A stretch of 64,000 nucleotides of DNA from Vibrio sp. RE88 (GTDB lineage: Bacteria > Pseudomonadota > Gammaproteobacteria > Enterobacterales > Vibrionaceae). The stretch covers positions 186,001-250,000 of the forward strand of contig NZ_VTYQ01000008.1 in assembly GCF_013113835.1 (NCBI RefSeq), written 5' to 3'. A program made the position numbers and the translations under genes. How positions within the stretch are numbered: position 1 is the stretch's first letter; every line of letters starts with the position of its first letter. Under the pieces are notes generated by a model. That model was not told the origin of the DNA, searched no databases, and saw only the letters and a program-made list of their open reading frames with translations. Positions 32,821 through 40,385 of the stretch are shown here, piece after piece.

Positions 32821-33144
32821 ATGAAAAAATTATTTATATTAAGTGCTTTGTTCATTACCCCATTTGTTTTTGCAGAAGAGAAAACTCAGCCTAGAACTAT
32901 TGATGGCATTCAAATGAGCGCTAGTGGCACTTATTATTTCAGCACAGAAAAAGGATGGGGGGCACCAGGTTGCCCAAATGCTGATTATATATTCTTTTAC
33001 AAGCATGAAGTTCCTGCTGCTGATGGCCTATTAAGCCTTATGCTTTCCTCTCAGGCTCTAAATCGTTCTGTAGTTGCTTTAGGAAGCTGTACTGATAGCA
33101 ATCACTTTAAACTTACCTACATTATTCAACAGCCTACACAGTAG
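32821..33144 (+). CDS. Small exported protein, array member 5
   Basis: A 107-residue protein starting MKKLFILSALFITPFVFA, a clear signal peptide cleaved after FA. The mature part starts EEKTQPRTIDGIQMSASGTYYF. Cysteines are in PGCPNAD and GSCTDSNHFKLTYII. The core is GLLSLMLSSQALNRSVVALGSC. I chose the internal ATG at 32821 because it gives a normal signal peptide; a longer in-frame start at 32740 would overlap member 4 and bury the signal. Confidence 0.75.
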   Translation: MKKLFILSALFITPFVFAEEKTQPRTIDGIQMSASGTYYFSTEKGWGAPGCPNADYIFFYKHEVPAADGLLSLMLSSQALNRSVVALGSCTDSNHFKLTYIIQQPTQ

Positions 33145-33182
33145 TAATAACGCTGAAAATAAACACTTACAAGGATTATAAA

Positions 33183-33560
33183 ATGTTTCTTTGGCTAAAA
33201 AAGATCACCGCCTGTGTATTTTTGATTACTGCTTTGGTTCCCAATACTGCTCTGGCTAATATTAAGTTTGTTAGTGGTCAAATAGAGTATGTTCGAACTC
33301 ACGATGGAGATGTTCTGCCTATGTGGAGACCGCCTGCATTTTGGTTCACGTTACAAGGAGTCGCAGAAGCAGGAGGCTGCCCCACTTGGGGCGGGACGGT
33401 GCTCTTTGTTTCAAAGGATTCCGCCGCTTACTCTATGATTTTGGGAGCTTTTATGGCGGGTAAGCCTGTAGCTGTAGCTTATGATGACTCTGTACGTTTT
33501 ACAGGGGACTGGTGTGTGGCTAACTATATCACCTTAGGTAATCCTCCACCTCTTAGATAA
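33183..33560 (+). CDS. Small exported protein, array member 6
   Basis: A 125-residue protein with signal peptide about 1-25 (ACVFLITALVPNTALA). The mature part starts NIKFVSGQIEYVRTHDGDVLPMWRPP. Cysteines are in GGCPTWGG and DWCVANYITLG. The core is AAYSMILGAFMAGKPVAVAYDD. AAGGA precedes the ATG by about 8 bp. It is most similar to member 2, suggesting a local duplication. Confidence 0.78.
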   Translation: MFLWLKKITACVFLITALVPNTALANIKFVSGQIEYVRTHDGDVLPMWRPPAFWFTLQGVAEAGGCPTWGGTVLFVSKDSAAYSMILGAFMAGKPVAVAYDDSVRFTGDWCVANYITLGNPPPLR

Positions 33561-33599
33561 CCCTAACTGAACTCAATGACTTAAGTGACATCGGTGTTT

Positions 33600-33751
33600 A
33601 TCTCGTTATTTTCGACTGAATATGGCTACTCCCACCTTTATGTAGACGTACTTTGGGGTGGGGTGTATGTAAGGCGGTGGCTTGCGTTGTTGAAAGCGGC
33701 TGTGGGACGAACACCGTGCAAGTCCAATATTGCCGCGGTTCACTGAGATAA
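33600..33751 (+). pseudogene. Remnant of a member-4-like gene
   Basis: No intact reading frame. At 33671-33751 one frame reads KAVACVVESGCGTNTVQVQY and ends CRGSLR-stop. This matches the end of member 4 (KPIECIVKSGCG...VEYCSGPL) in spacing and cysteines. The sequence just before (around 33625-33670) encodes aromatic-rich pieces in other frames, and no start codon or signal peptide is left. It fills the otherwise unusually long gap between members 6 and 7. Confidence 0.6.
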
Positions 33752-33775
33752 TCACTTTTAATACAGGAAATACTG

Positions 33776-34117
33776 ATGAAAAAAATACTCCTACTGACAG
33801 CAATTCTATTTAGTACACCTTCAATAGCAAATATTGGTTGCATCGGTACAGTGAAAAATATTCTCCAATATGCTGACGGCAGTATTAATGTGTATACCGC
33901 ATACCGGAATGATTATACCGTGATGTGTAATATTGAGAAACATTGGAAAGGGGTCAGCCCTGAAGCATGTCAAGGGATGTTAAGCGTATTACTGACAGCG
34001 CAATCAACTGGTAAGAGTATTGCAACTTATTACAGTGGTGATCAATATACTTGTAGCAACCTTCCTCATTACGGAAGTGCACCAGGTCCTGTTTACGTAG
34101 GTATCGTAGAGAAATAA
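33776..34117 (+). CDS. Small exported protein, array member 7
   Basis: A 113-residue protein starting MKKILLLTAILFSTPSIA, a clear signal peptide. The mature part NIGCIGTVKNILQYADGSINVY resembles member 1 (GCVGKIDSIYLHRDGSIKF), so these two form a subgroup. Cysteines are also in VMCNIEKHW, EACQGM and YTCSNL. The core is GMLSVLLTAQSTGKSIATYY. AGGAAA lies before the ATG. It is the last intact gene of the array. Confidence 0.77.
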   Translation: MKKILLLTAILFSTPSIANIGCIGTVKNILQYADGSINVYTAYRNDYTVMCNIEKHWKGVSPEACQGMLSVLLTAQSTGKSIATYYSGDQYTCSNLPHYGSAPGPVYVGIVEK

Positions 34118-34128
34118 CAACGATACGT

Positions 34129-34221
34129 CGAACCGCATTTTCTATGGGCGCCAAAGTAACGGTCCATATCTATGCTGGGGACGATTGTCAGAACGCTGCT
34201 TACATTCAAATAGAGCGCTAG
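34129..34221 (+). pseudogene. C-terminal remnant of another array gene
   Basis: The frame from 34129 reads RTAFSMGAKVTVHIYAGDDC and then QNAAYIQIER-stop. It keeps the family ending (helix tail, K-V-x-V, Cys, Y-I-x-I) but lacks the N-terminal two thirds and any signal peptide. It lies between member 7 and the terminator at 34241, so it is the decayed right end of the array. Confidence 0.55.
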
Positions 34222-34240
34222 CCCATATGACTGTAAACCC

Positions 34241-34271
34241 ATAACGCCAACTTATGCTGGCGTTATTTTTA
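34241..34271 (+). terminator. Terminator at the end of the small-protein array
   Basis: Stem ATAACGCCA (34241-34249)/TGGCGTTAT (34258-34266) followed by TTTTT. It separates the accessory region from pabA. Confidence 0.85.
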
Positions 34272-34360
34272 TCGTTTGCAGAGTTATTGCTTGCCTTTCC
34301 GTCTTGGTATTGCACAATACCGCCCCTGACAAGCAATTTTATCAACACCAATCCAGACCC

Positions 34361-34939
34361 ATGCTGTTAATCATCGATAACTACGATTCCTTTACTTACA
34401 ACCTGTACCAATACTTTTGCGAGTTGGGTGCAGAGGTAAAAGTTGTGCGTAACGATGAAACAGACATTGCGGCGATTGAAGCGATGAAACCGAGCCATTT
34501 GGTGATCTCTCCGGGGCCGTGTACACCTAATGAAGCGGGGATCACCCTAGAGGTGATCGAACACTTTGCTGGTAAACTGCCGATACTTGGTGTGTGCTTA
34601 GGCCATCAGGCAATTGCTCAGGTGTTTGGTGGTGAAGTGGTGCGTGCTCGTCAGGTGATGCACGGGAAAACATCCCCAATTCGACACAATGGCCGCAGCG
34701 TTTTTTCTGGTTTGAATAACCCTCTCACAGTAACGCGCTATCATTCGCTGGTGGTACAAAACGGTACACTGCCAGAGTGTTTTGAGCTCACTGCTTGGAC
34801 GGAGCTCGAAGATGGTTCGATGGATGAAATCATGGGCTATCAGCACAAAACCTTGCCTATTGATGCGGTGCAATTTCACCCAGAATCGATCAAAACTGAG
34901 CAAGGGCATGAGCTACTTGCCAACTTTTTACGTCGTTAA
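34361..34939 (+). CDS. pabA: Aminodeoxychorismate/anthranilate synthase component II (glutamine amidotransferase)
   Basis: A 192-residue class I glutamine amidotransferase that supplies ammonia for p-aminobenzoate (folate) or anthranilate synthesis. The N-terminal LLIIDNYDSFTYNLYQY and VISPGPCTPNEAG are typical. The nucleophile is in LGVCLGHQAIAQ and the His-Glu pair in VQFHPESI. The ATG at 34361 gives the family start MLLIIDNYDSF. It lies upstream of argD rather than with trp genes, favouring PabA. Confidence 0.93.
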   Translation: MLLIIDNYDSFTYNLYQYFCELGAEVKVVRNDETDIAAIEAMKPSHLVISPGPCTPNEAGITLEVIEHFAGKLPILGVCLGHQAIAQVFGGEVVRARQVMHGKTSPIRHNGRSVFSGLNNPLTVTRYHSLVVQNGTLPECFELTAWTELEDGSMDEIMGYQHKTLPIDAVQFHPESIKTEQGHELLANFLRR

Positions 34940-35330
34940 TCCTCTTTTATTGCCTCAATAAATCCTGACTGGGATCACTTTTTTTAACATTTCTTTCATA
35001 TTCTTGCGTGCGGATATTATGTGAAAAACTATTCGCAGGCGTTGTCCTGCCTAACTCTCCGCCCTTGTTATTACTATGCTTAACTACAGCTTATCTTTGT
35101 TATAAGAATATATTGCTTCATAAAAGCAGTGGCTTAATGCATAAATACTCAAAGCTAATGCAGAACAGACTTTCAGCAGTGAAGTAAAAAGAATAATTCA
35201 CTATTGAAATGGTTAATTAAATGTAAATACAATGCCGCAATTGCTTAAATGCAAAACAATATGTGCTTTCGTTTAATGAAAGCAAGGATGCAAAAATTAC
35301 CTGGCATGCGGTATCGAGAGGGAATGTGCA
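34940..35330. other. Upstream region of argD (regulatory)
   Basis: 391 bp with no gene. TGCATAAATACTCA at 35138-35151 matches the ArgR box consensus at 12 of 14 positions and is a candidate operator. GAATAATTCAC at 35191-35201 is a partial second match. No terminator with a clear T tract was seen directly after pabA. Confidence 0.4.
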
Positions 35331-36545
35331 ATGACAGTCGAAAATAAAGTAGAACGCGGTTTGTTTGATGAGGTGATGGTACCTTGTTATAACCCAATGG
35401 AAATGGTTCCAGTCAAGGGCGAAGGTGCTCGTGTTTGGGATCAGGAAGGCAAAGAGTACATCGACTTTGCTGGTGGTATCGCCGTGAGCTGTTTGGGTCA
35501 TTGTCACCCTGCAATGGTTAATGCTCTGACTGAGCAAGGCCAGAAACTGTGGCATCTAAGTAATGTCATGACAAACGAACCTGCACTTCGCCTAGCGAAG
35601 AAGCTGACAGACGTGAGCTTTGCAGAAAAGGTGTTCTTCGCTAACTCAGGCGCAGAAGCAAACGAAGCGGCGCTAAAACTGGCGCGTCGTTACGCAGCTG
35701 ACCAGTTTGGCCCTGAGAAATCTGAAATCATCGCTTTCAAACAAGGCTTCCACGGCCGAACTTTCTTTACGGTAACGGTTGGTGGTCAAGCGGCTTACTC
35801 TGATGGTTTTGGTCCTAAACCTGGTGATGTCACTCACCTGCCGTACAACGATGTGGAAGCGCTACGTGCACACATCTCTGACCGTACTTGTGCCATCATG
35901 ATGGAACCTCTTCAGGGTGAAGGCGGTATCATCTCTCCAACAGATGAATTTGTTCAAACGGTTCGCGAACTGTGTGACAAGCACAATGCACTGCTTATCT
36001 TTGATGAAGTTCAGACAGGTAACGGCCGTACGGGTAACTTCTACGCTTACCAAGGTCTGGGTGTCACACCAGATATCCTAAGCACCGCAAAATCGCTTGG
36101 CGGCGGTTTCCCTATCGGTGCCATGCTAACCACAACTGAACTATCTAAGCACCTGAAAGTGGGCACTCATGGTTCAACGTACGGTGGTAACCCACTTGCA
36201 TGTGCGGTTGCAGAAGCGGTCGTCGACATCGTAAGCGCACCAGAAACTCTGGCTGGCGTTGCAGAGCGTGAAGCGCTGTTCCGTGACGGTTTAGCTAAAC
36301 TTAATGATAAGTACAACATGTTCGCTGAAGTACGTGGTAAAGGTCTTCTACTTGGTGCCGCTCTGAATGATGAATGGCAAGGCCGTGCGCGTGACGTACT
36401 AGTTGCAGCAGGTAAAGAAGGTCTGATGGTGTTAGTGGCAGGCGCGAATGTAGTTCGCTTTACGCCTTCACTGGTTATCACCAAAGAAGAAATCGCAGAA
36501 GGATTAGCAAAACTAGATAAAGCACTTGCCACTCTAGTTAAATAA
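35331..36545 (+). CDS. argD: Acetylornithine/succinylornithine aminotransferase
   Basis: A 404-residue class III PLP aminotransferase. The PLP lysine is Lys254 in STAKSLGGGFPIGAM and the cofactor Asp is in LLIFDEVQTGNGRTG. FFANSGAEANEAALKLAR is also present. It converts N-acetylglutamate semialdehyde in arginine synthesis and, in the arginine succinyltransferase pathway, succinylornithine (AstC role). The downstream astA and astD suggest that here it serves catabolism too. GGGAATGTGCA precedes the ATG. Confidence 0.95.
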   Translation: MTVENKVERGLFDEVMVPCYNPMEMVPVKGEGARVWDQEGKEYIDFAGGIAVSCLGHCHPAMVNALTEQGQKLWHLSNVMTNEPALRLAKKLTDVSFAEKVFFANSGAEANEAALKLARRYAADQFGPEKSEIIAFKQGFHGRTFFTVTVGGQAAYSDGFGPKPGDVTHLPYNDVEALRAHISDRTCAIMMEPLQGEGGIISPTDEFVQTVRELCDKHNALLIFDEVQTGNGRTGNFYAYQGLGVTPDILSTAKSLGGGFPIGAMLTTTELSKHLKVGTHGSTYGGNPLACAVAEAVVDIVSAPETLAGVAEREALFRDGLAKLNDKYNMFAEVRGKGLLLGAALNDEWQGRARDVLVAAGKEGLMVLVAGANVVRFTPSLVITKEEIAEGLAKLDKALATLVK

Positions 36546-36559
36546 TAAATAAACAAACT

Positions 36560-36587
36560 GGGAGAGCTGTATTGCAACAGTTCTCCC
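36560..36587 (+). terminator. Hairpin after argD
   Basis: Stem GGGAGAGCTGT (36560-36570)/ACAGTTCTCCC (36577-36587) with one G-T wobble, 14 bp past argD. There is no T tract, so it may be a stabiliser or partial terminator. Confidence 0.5.
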
Positions 36588-36588
36588 A

Positions 36589-36749
36589 ATACCAGTGCTA
36601 TCGGTCATATGTTTGAGTAGTTGCGCAGGAAAAATTGCTTAGAACAAGGCGTAGCTTGCAGCAAGCTAGCGGGCCTAACTTCAAGCTACAACGTAGTGAT
36701 TAGCGATTTTAGCCAGCGACAACAAATAGATGACCGATAGCATTGGTAT
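36589..36749. repeat. 161-bp near-palindromic intergenic element
   Basis: The left end ATACCAGTGCTATCGGTCAT and the complement of the right end (ATACCAATGCTATCGGTCAT) are nearly identical, and similarity continues inward with gaps to AAAATTGCT/AAAATCGCT. A central palindrome TAGCTTGC-A-GCAAGCTA sits at 36652-36668. The whole could fold into one long stem in RNA or cruciform DNA. It resembles enterobacterial/vibrio intergenic repeat units or a small non-autonomous element. It ends 22 bp before the astA start. Confidence 0.7.
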
Positions 36750-36771
36750 CCTGCATCTGGAGGGAGTATCG

Positions 36772-37791
36772 ATGCTGGTTGTTCGCCCTATAGCAATGTC
36801 GGACTACGATGCGCTGCACACCTGTGCGGTTGAATCGGGTCACGGATTCACATCTCTTCCGGTTAACGAAGAACTGTTGACCAATCGTATTACTCATTCT
36901 GAGTACAGCTTTGCCAAAAACGAAGTAACTGAACCCGGTGACGAAGGTTATCTGATGGTCGGTTTCGATAGTGAGACTGGCGAAGTCGCTGGTTGTACAG
37001 GCATTGAAGCTTCGATTGGCTGGGATGTGCCATTTTATTCTTACCACATCAGCACTATTGTTCATTCATCGCCAAAATTGGGGGTGAATAATGTGGTTAA
37101 GCTGCTGACATTTGGCAATAACTACACGGGTTGTAGTGAAATCTGTACCTTGTTCTTGCGCCCGAATTTCCGTGGCGGACTGAATGGTCGCCTAATGTCG
37201 AAGTGTCGTTTTTTGATGATGGCGGAACACCCGCATCGTTTCTCAGAAACGGTATTTGCTGAAATGCGTGGCGTGTCAGATGAAGAAGGTAACTCTCCAT
37301 TCTGGCAATGGCTGCAAGAGCACTTCTTCTCGATTGATTTCACTATGGCTGATTACCTGACGGGTATCGGCAAGAAAGGCTTTATCGCCGACCTAATGCC
37401 TAAGCTACCAATTTATATCAACTTACTGAGCAAAGAAGCTCAGGCGGTGATTGGTCAGGTACATGAAAATACCAAGCCTGCATTGCGCTTACTTGAGAAA
37501 GAAGGCTTCACTTGCCGTAACTACGTCGACATCTTTGATGGCGGCCCGTCGGTAGAGTGTGATGTGCGTAACATTGAGTCGGTCCGCCACTCATTCCGCG
37601 CGAAAATCACCATTGCTGAGCACACCAGCTCGCAAGATTACCTTATCTCAAACACGTCGTTTGAAAACTTCCGTGCCGTGGCAGCTAAAGCCGCGTATGA
37701 CCAGGCCTCTGAATCTGTGATTCTGGCACCTGATGTTGCTAAAGCACTGGAAGTGAATGAAGGCGAATACGTTCGCATGCTGGCTCAGTAA
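36772..37791 (+). CDS. astA: Arginine N-succinyltransferase
   Basis: A 339-residue AstA, the first enzyme of the arginine succinyltransferase pathway (arginine plus succinyl-CoA to N2-succinylarginine). Family features: the N-terminal MLVVRPIAMSDYDALHTCA, the RPNFRGGLNGRLMSKCRFLMMAE acyl-CoA region, FWQWLQEHFFSIDF, and VHENTKPALRLLEKEGF. ATG 36772 is chosen because GGAGGG lies 7-8 bp upstream; the earlier in-frame ATG at 36730 lies inside the repeat element. It precedes astD by 17 bp. astB and astE are not in the window. Confidence 0.95.
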   Translation: MLVVRPIAMSDYDALHTCAVESGHGFTSLPVNEELLTNRITHSEYSFAKNEVTEPGDEGYLMVGFDSETGEVAGCTGIEASIGWDVPFYSYHISTIVHSSPKLGVNNVVKLLTFGNNYTGCSEICTLFLRPNFRGGLNGRLMSKCRFLMMAEHPHRFSETVFAEMRGVSDEEGNSPFWQWLQEHFFSIDFTMADYLTGIGKKGFIADLMPKLPIYINLLSKEAQAVIGQVHENTKPALRLLEKEGFTCRNYVDIFDGGPSVECDVRNIESVRHSFRAKITIAEHTSSQDYLISNTSFENFRAVAAKAAYDQASESVILAPDVAKALEVNEGEYVRMLAQ

Positions 37792-37808
37792 TCGAAAGGA
37801 ATAGAATC

Positions 37809-39266
37809 ATGACACATTGGATTGCAGGCGAGTGGCTTGCGGGTCAGGGCGAATCGATGAACTCGATCAGCCCATACAACAATGAAGTGATCTGGCAGGG
37901 CGACAGTGCGTCACCTGCGCAGGTTGAATCGGCAGTGAGCGCGGCTCGAAACGCTTTCTTTAGCTGGAAAAAGCTGACTTACGCTGAGCGTGAAGCTGTT
38001 GTGCTGGCGTTTGCTGAGAAAGTAAAAGAGAACAGCGAGCAAATCGCTGAAATTATCGCGAAAGAAACCGGAAAACCAATCTGGGAAACGCGCACTGAAG
38101 CAGCGGCTATGGCTGGTAAGATTGCGATTTCTATTCGTGCATACCATGACCGTACTGGCGAAGCGACGCGTGAAGCGGCGGGCAACCAGATTGTTCTGCG
38201 TCACCGCCCTCTGGGTGTTATGGCGGTATTCGGCCCTTATAACTTCCCTGGTCATTTACCAAATGGCCACATTGTTCCGGCGCTACTTGCTGGTAACACG
38301 GTCGTGTTTAAGCCTTCAGAGCAAACGCCACTCACCGGCGAGTTCGCGATGAAACTATGGCAACAAGCAGGCTTACCAGCAGGTGTAATCAACCTTGTTC
38401 AGGGCGCGAAGGAAACTGGTGTTGCTCTGGCAGATTCGAAAGGTATTGATGGCGTATTGTTCACGGGTAGTGCAAACACTGGTCATATCCTGCACCGTCA
38501 GTTTGCAGGGCAGCCGGGTAAAATGTTGGCGCTAGAAATGGGCGGCAACAACCCGATGGTGATCTCTGATAACTACGGCGAGCTGGATGCAACTGTGTAT
38601 ACCATTATTCAGTCTGCTTTCATCAGTGCAGGTCAACGTTGTACTTGTGCCCGTCGCCTGTACGTGCCTGTTGGTGAGAAAGGCGATCAGCTGGTCAGCA
38701 AGCTTGTTCAAGCAACTCAGAAGATTCGTGTTGATCAGCCATTTGCTGAACCTGCGCCATTTATGGGGCCTCAGATTTCTAAAGCAGCGGCTGACTTTAT
38801 TCTTAATGCGCAAACAAACTTGCAAAGCCTTGGCGGTGTGAGCTTGCTAGAAGCAAAAGCGGGTGAAGCGGCGTTCGTTTCTCCGGGTATCATTGATGTG
38901 ACGCCAATCGCTGAGCTGCCAGATGAAGAGTACTTTGGGCCACTACTGCAAGTGGTACGTTACCAAGGTCTGGAGAAAGCCGTTGAACTGGCAAACGATA
39001 CGCGCTTTGGCTTGTCGGCGGGTCTGGTTTCAACTGACGACAGCGAGTGGGATTACTTTGTTGACCACATTCGTGCTGGCATCGTTAATCGCAACCGCCA
39101 GCTAACTGGCGCAAGCGGTGATGCACCATTTGGTGGTCCAGGTGCTTCGGGTAACTTACGCCCAAGTGCTTACTACGCAGCAGATTACTGCGCATACCCA
39201 ATGGCATCAATGGAAGGTGGTGAAACTCTACTACCAGCTACATTGAGCCCGGGTGTTGAGTTATAA
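37809..39266 (+). CDS. astD: N-succinylglutamate 5-semialdehyde dehydrogenase
   Basis: A 485-residue aldehyde dehydrogenase for the fourth step of arginine succinyltransferase catabolism. Catalytic Cys278 is in SAGQRCTCARRLYVP, and Glu243 is in LALEMGGNNP. The NAD-binding motif FTGSANTGHILHR is present. The C-terminal TGASGDAPFGGPGASGN matches AstD. AAAGGAATAGAATC precedes the ATG. It is followed by a terminator. Confidence 0.96.
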   Translation: MTHWIAGEWLAGQGESMNSISPYNNEVIWQGDSASPAQVESAVSAARNAFFSWKKLTYAEREAVVLAFAEKVKENSEQIAEIIAKETGKPIWETRTEAAAMAGKIAISIRAYHDRTGEATREAAGNQIVLRHRPLGVMAVFGPYNFPGHLPNGHIVPALLAGNTVVFKPSEQTPLTGEFAMKLWQQAGLPAGVINLVQGAKETGVALADSKGIDGVLFTGSANTGHILHRQFAGQPGKMLALEMGGNNPMVISDNYGELDATVYTIIQSAFISAGQRCTCARRLYVPVGEKGDQLVSKLVQATQKIRVDQPFAEPAPFMGPQISKAAADFILNAQTNLQSLGGVSLLEAKAGEAAFVSPGIIDVTPIAELPDEEYFGPLLQVVRYQGLEKAVELANDTRFGLSAGLVSTDDSEWDYFVDHIRAGIVNRNRQLTGASGDAPFGGPGASGNLRPSAYYAADYCAYPMASMEGGETLLPATLSPGVEL

Positions 39267-39291
39267 AAATATTTTAAGGGTTTCCCTTACC

Positions 39292-39316
39292 ACCTCCCTT
39301 TATAGGGAGGTTTTTA
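39292..39316 (+). terminator. Rho-independent terminator of argD-astA-astD
   Basis: Perfect 8-bp stem ACCTCCCT/AGGGAGGT with a TTTA-type loop, followed by TTTT, 25 bp past astD. Confidence 0.88.
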
Positions 39317-39331
39317 AACGTCACAGGTTGA

Positions 39332-39375
39332 AGGCTATCTGATCAGATTTCTGGACAAATTTGGTCAGATAGCCT
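39332..39375. repeat. 11-bp inverted repeat upstream of the DUF1338 gene
   Basis: AGGCTATCTGA (39332-39342) and TCAGATAGCCT (39365-39375) flank a 22-bp spacer with an inner CAGATTT/AAATTTG. It is not followed by a T tract. It lies 70 bp before the next gene and could be an operator pair or a leader hairpin. Confidence 0.55.
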
Positions 39376-39444
39376 CATTTATAAAATTAAATAAACAATA
39401 AATATAACTCCGTTAACGTAGACAAACCCAAACAAGGAGGCGTT

Positions 39445-40236
39445 ATGACGCCACAAGTTTTATTCCAGTCGTTATGGAATGACTATATTCAACGCTTATG
39501 TCCCTCTGCTGATAAAGTTCACCATCTGCTTCAGGAAAATGAGCCATTGATCAATGACCACATTGCGCTGCGTACATTTAATGTCGCACCTTTGGGGATT
39601 GAGACACTGGCCAAACCGTTTATCGACGCTGGTTATAAGCCGTGCGGTGATTACGAGTTCGAAAGCAAGAAGTTAGTGGCGAAGCACTTTGAGCATCCAG
39701 ACCCGAAACAGCCAAAAGTTTTTATCAGTGAGCTAAAAGTGAACGAGTGTTCTCCAGAGCTTCAGGCCATCGTTGCCAAGTTGGTTGAGCAATTGGACAC
39801 CGATAAGCTAAAAGGTCATGAGTTCTTGTCTGGTGGGCGTCTATGGGATCTGAGTTTTGCTGATTATCAGTTGCTGGCAAAAGAGAGTGAATACGCTTCT
39901 TGGCTAGCGGCACACGGCTACGGTGCTAACCACTTTACGGTTAGCGTGAATCAGCTTGATGCTTTTGAAGAAGTGAAAGGTGTCAATGACCACCTGCGTG
40001 AAGCTGGCTTTACGATCAATGAATCAGGCGGTGAAGTGAAAGGCTCGCCAGAGGTGCTGCTTGAGCAATCTTCTACCATGGCGGATAAAGTGCCAGTGAC
40101 CTTCACTGAAGGTACTGAGATGGTTCCTGGTGGCTTCTATGAGTTTGCTAAGCGTTACCCAATGAGTAACGGTGAACTTTACCCTGGGTTTGTTGCAGCT
40201 TCTGCTGACAAGATCTTCGAAAGTACCAACGGTTAA
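39445..40236 (+). CDS. DUF1338 family protein (HglS-like 2-oxoadipate dioxygenase/decarboxylase type)
   Basis: A 263-residue protein of the DUF1338 family, whose best-studied member HglS converts 2-oxoadipate to D-2-hydroxyglutarate in lysine catabolism. Candidate Fe(II) ligands are His39 (NDHIALRTFN), His163 (YGANHFTVSV) and Glu233 (PGGFYEFAKRYP). It is shorter than HglS (about 460), as is common in vibrios. AAGGAGGCGTT precedes the ATG. Its position after astD hints at amino acid catabolism, but the substrate is unknown. Confidence 0.85.
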   Translation: MTPQVLFQSLWNDYIQRLCPSADKVHHLLQENEPLINDHIALRTFNVAPLGIETLAKPFIDAGYKPCGDYEFESKKLVAKHFEHPDPKQPKVFISELKVNECSPELQAIVAKLVEQLDTDKLKGHEFLSGGRLWDLSFADYQLLAKESEYASWLAAHGYGANHFTVSVNQLDAFEEVKGVNDHLREAGFTINESGGEVKGSPEVLLEQSSTMADKVPVTFTEGTEMVPGGFYEFAKRYPMSNGELYPGFVAASADKIFESTNG

Positions 40237-40330
40237 ACGAGATACGGGAACGGGCTTCGCCCAACAGAGTCGGGAAGCCACTCCCAAGGACTAAGTTCGT
40301 TCTGTAGCGTTATCGCATTCAATATAAACA

Positions 40331-40362
40331 AAAAGCCACCAATGTCTCCATTGGCGGCTTTT
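40331..40362. terminator. Bidirectional terminator between the DUF1338 gene and crp
   Basis: Stem AAAAGCCACCAATG/CATTGGCGGCTTTT with one mismatch and a TCTC loop. A/T runs lie on both sides, between convergent genes. Confidence 0.85.
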
Positions 40363-40385
40363 AAAATTTTAGCGGTTAATCGAAA

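Noticed and set aside
33598..33843. Minus-strand reading frames in the gap between array members 6 and 7
   Set aside because: They have no ribosome binding site or recognisable product; the plus strand keeps a remnant of a member-4-like gene there.
31200..34230. The run of small tandem genes as a superintegron cassette array
   Set aside because: Vibrio cassettes are separated by attC sites of about 120 bp or more. Here the gaps are about 40-60 bp, contain no attC-like inverted repeats, all genes share one strand and their products are paralogous.
34304..34360. Longer start for pabA at 34304
   Set aside because: The extra 19 residues do not match the family, which begins MLLIIDNYDSF; the ATG at 34361 fits.
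36730..36771. Upstream in-frame ATG for astA
   Set aside because: It lies inside the palindromic element; the ATG at 36772 has GGAGGG and matches the AstA start.
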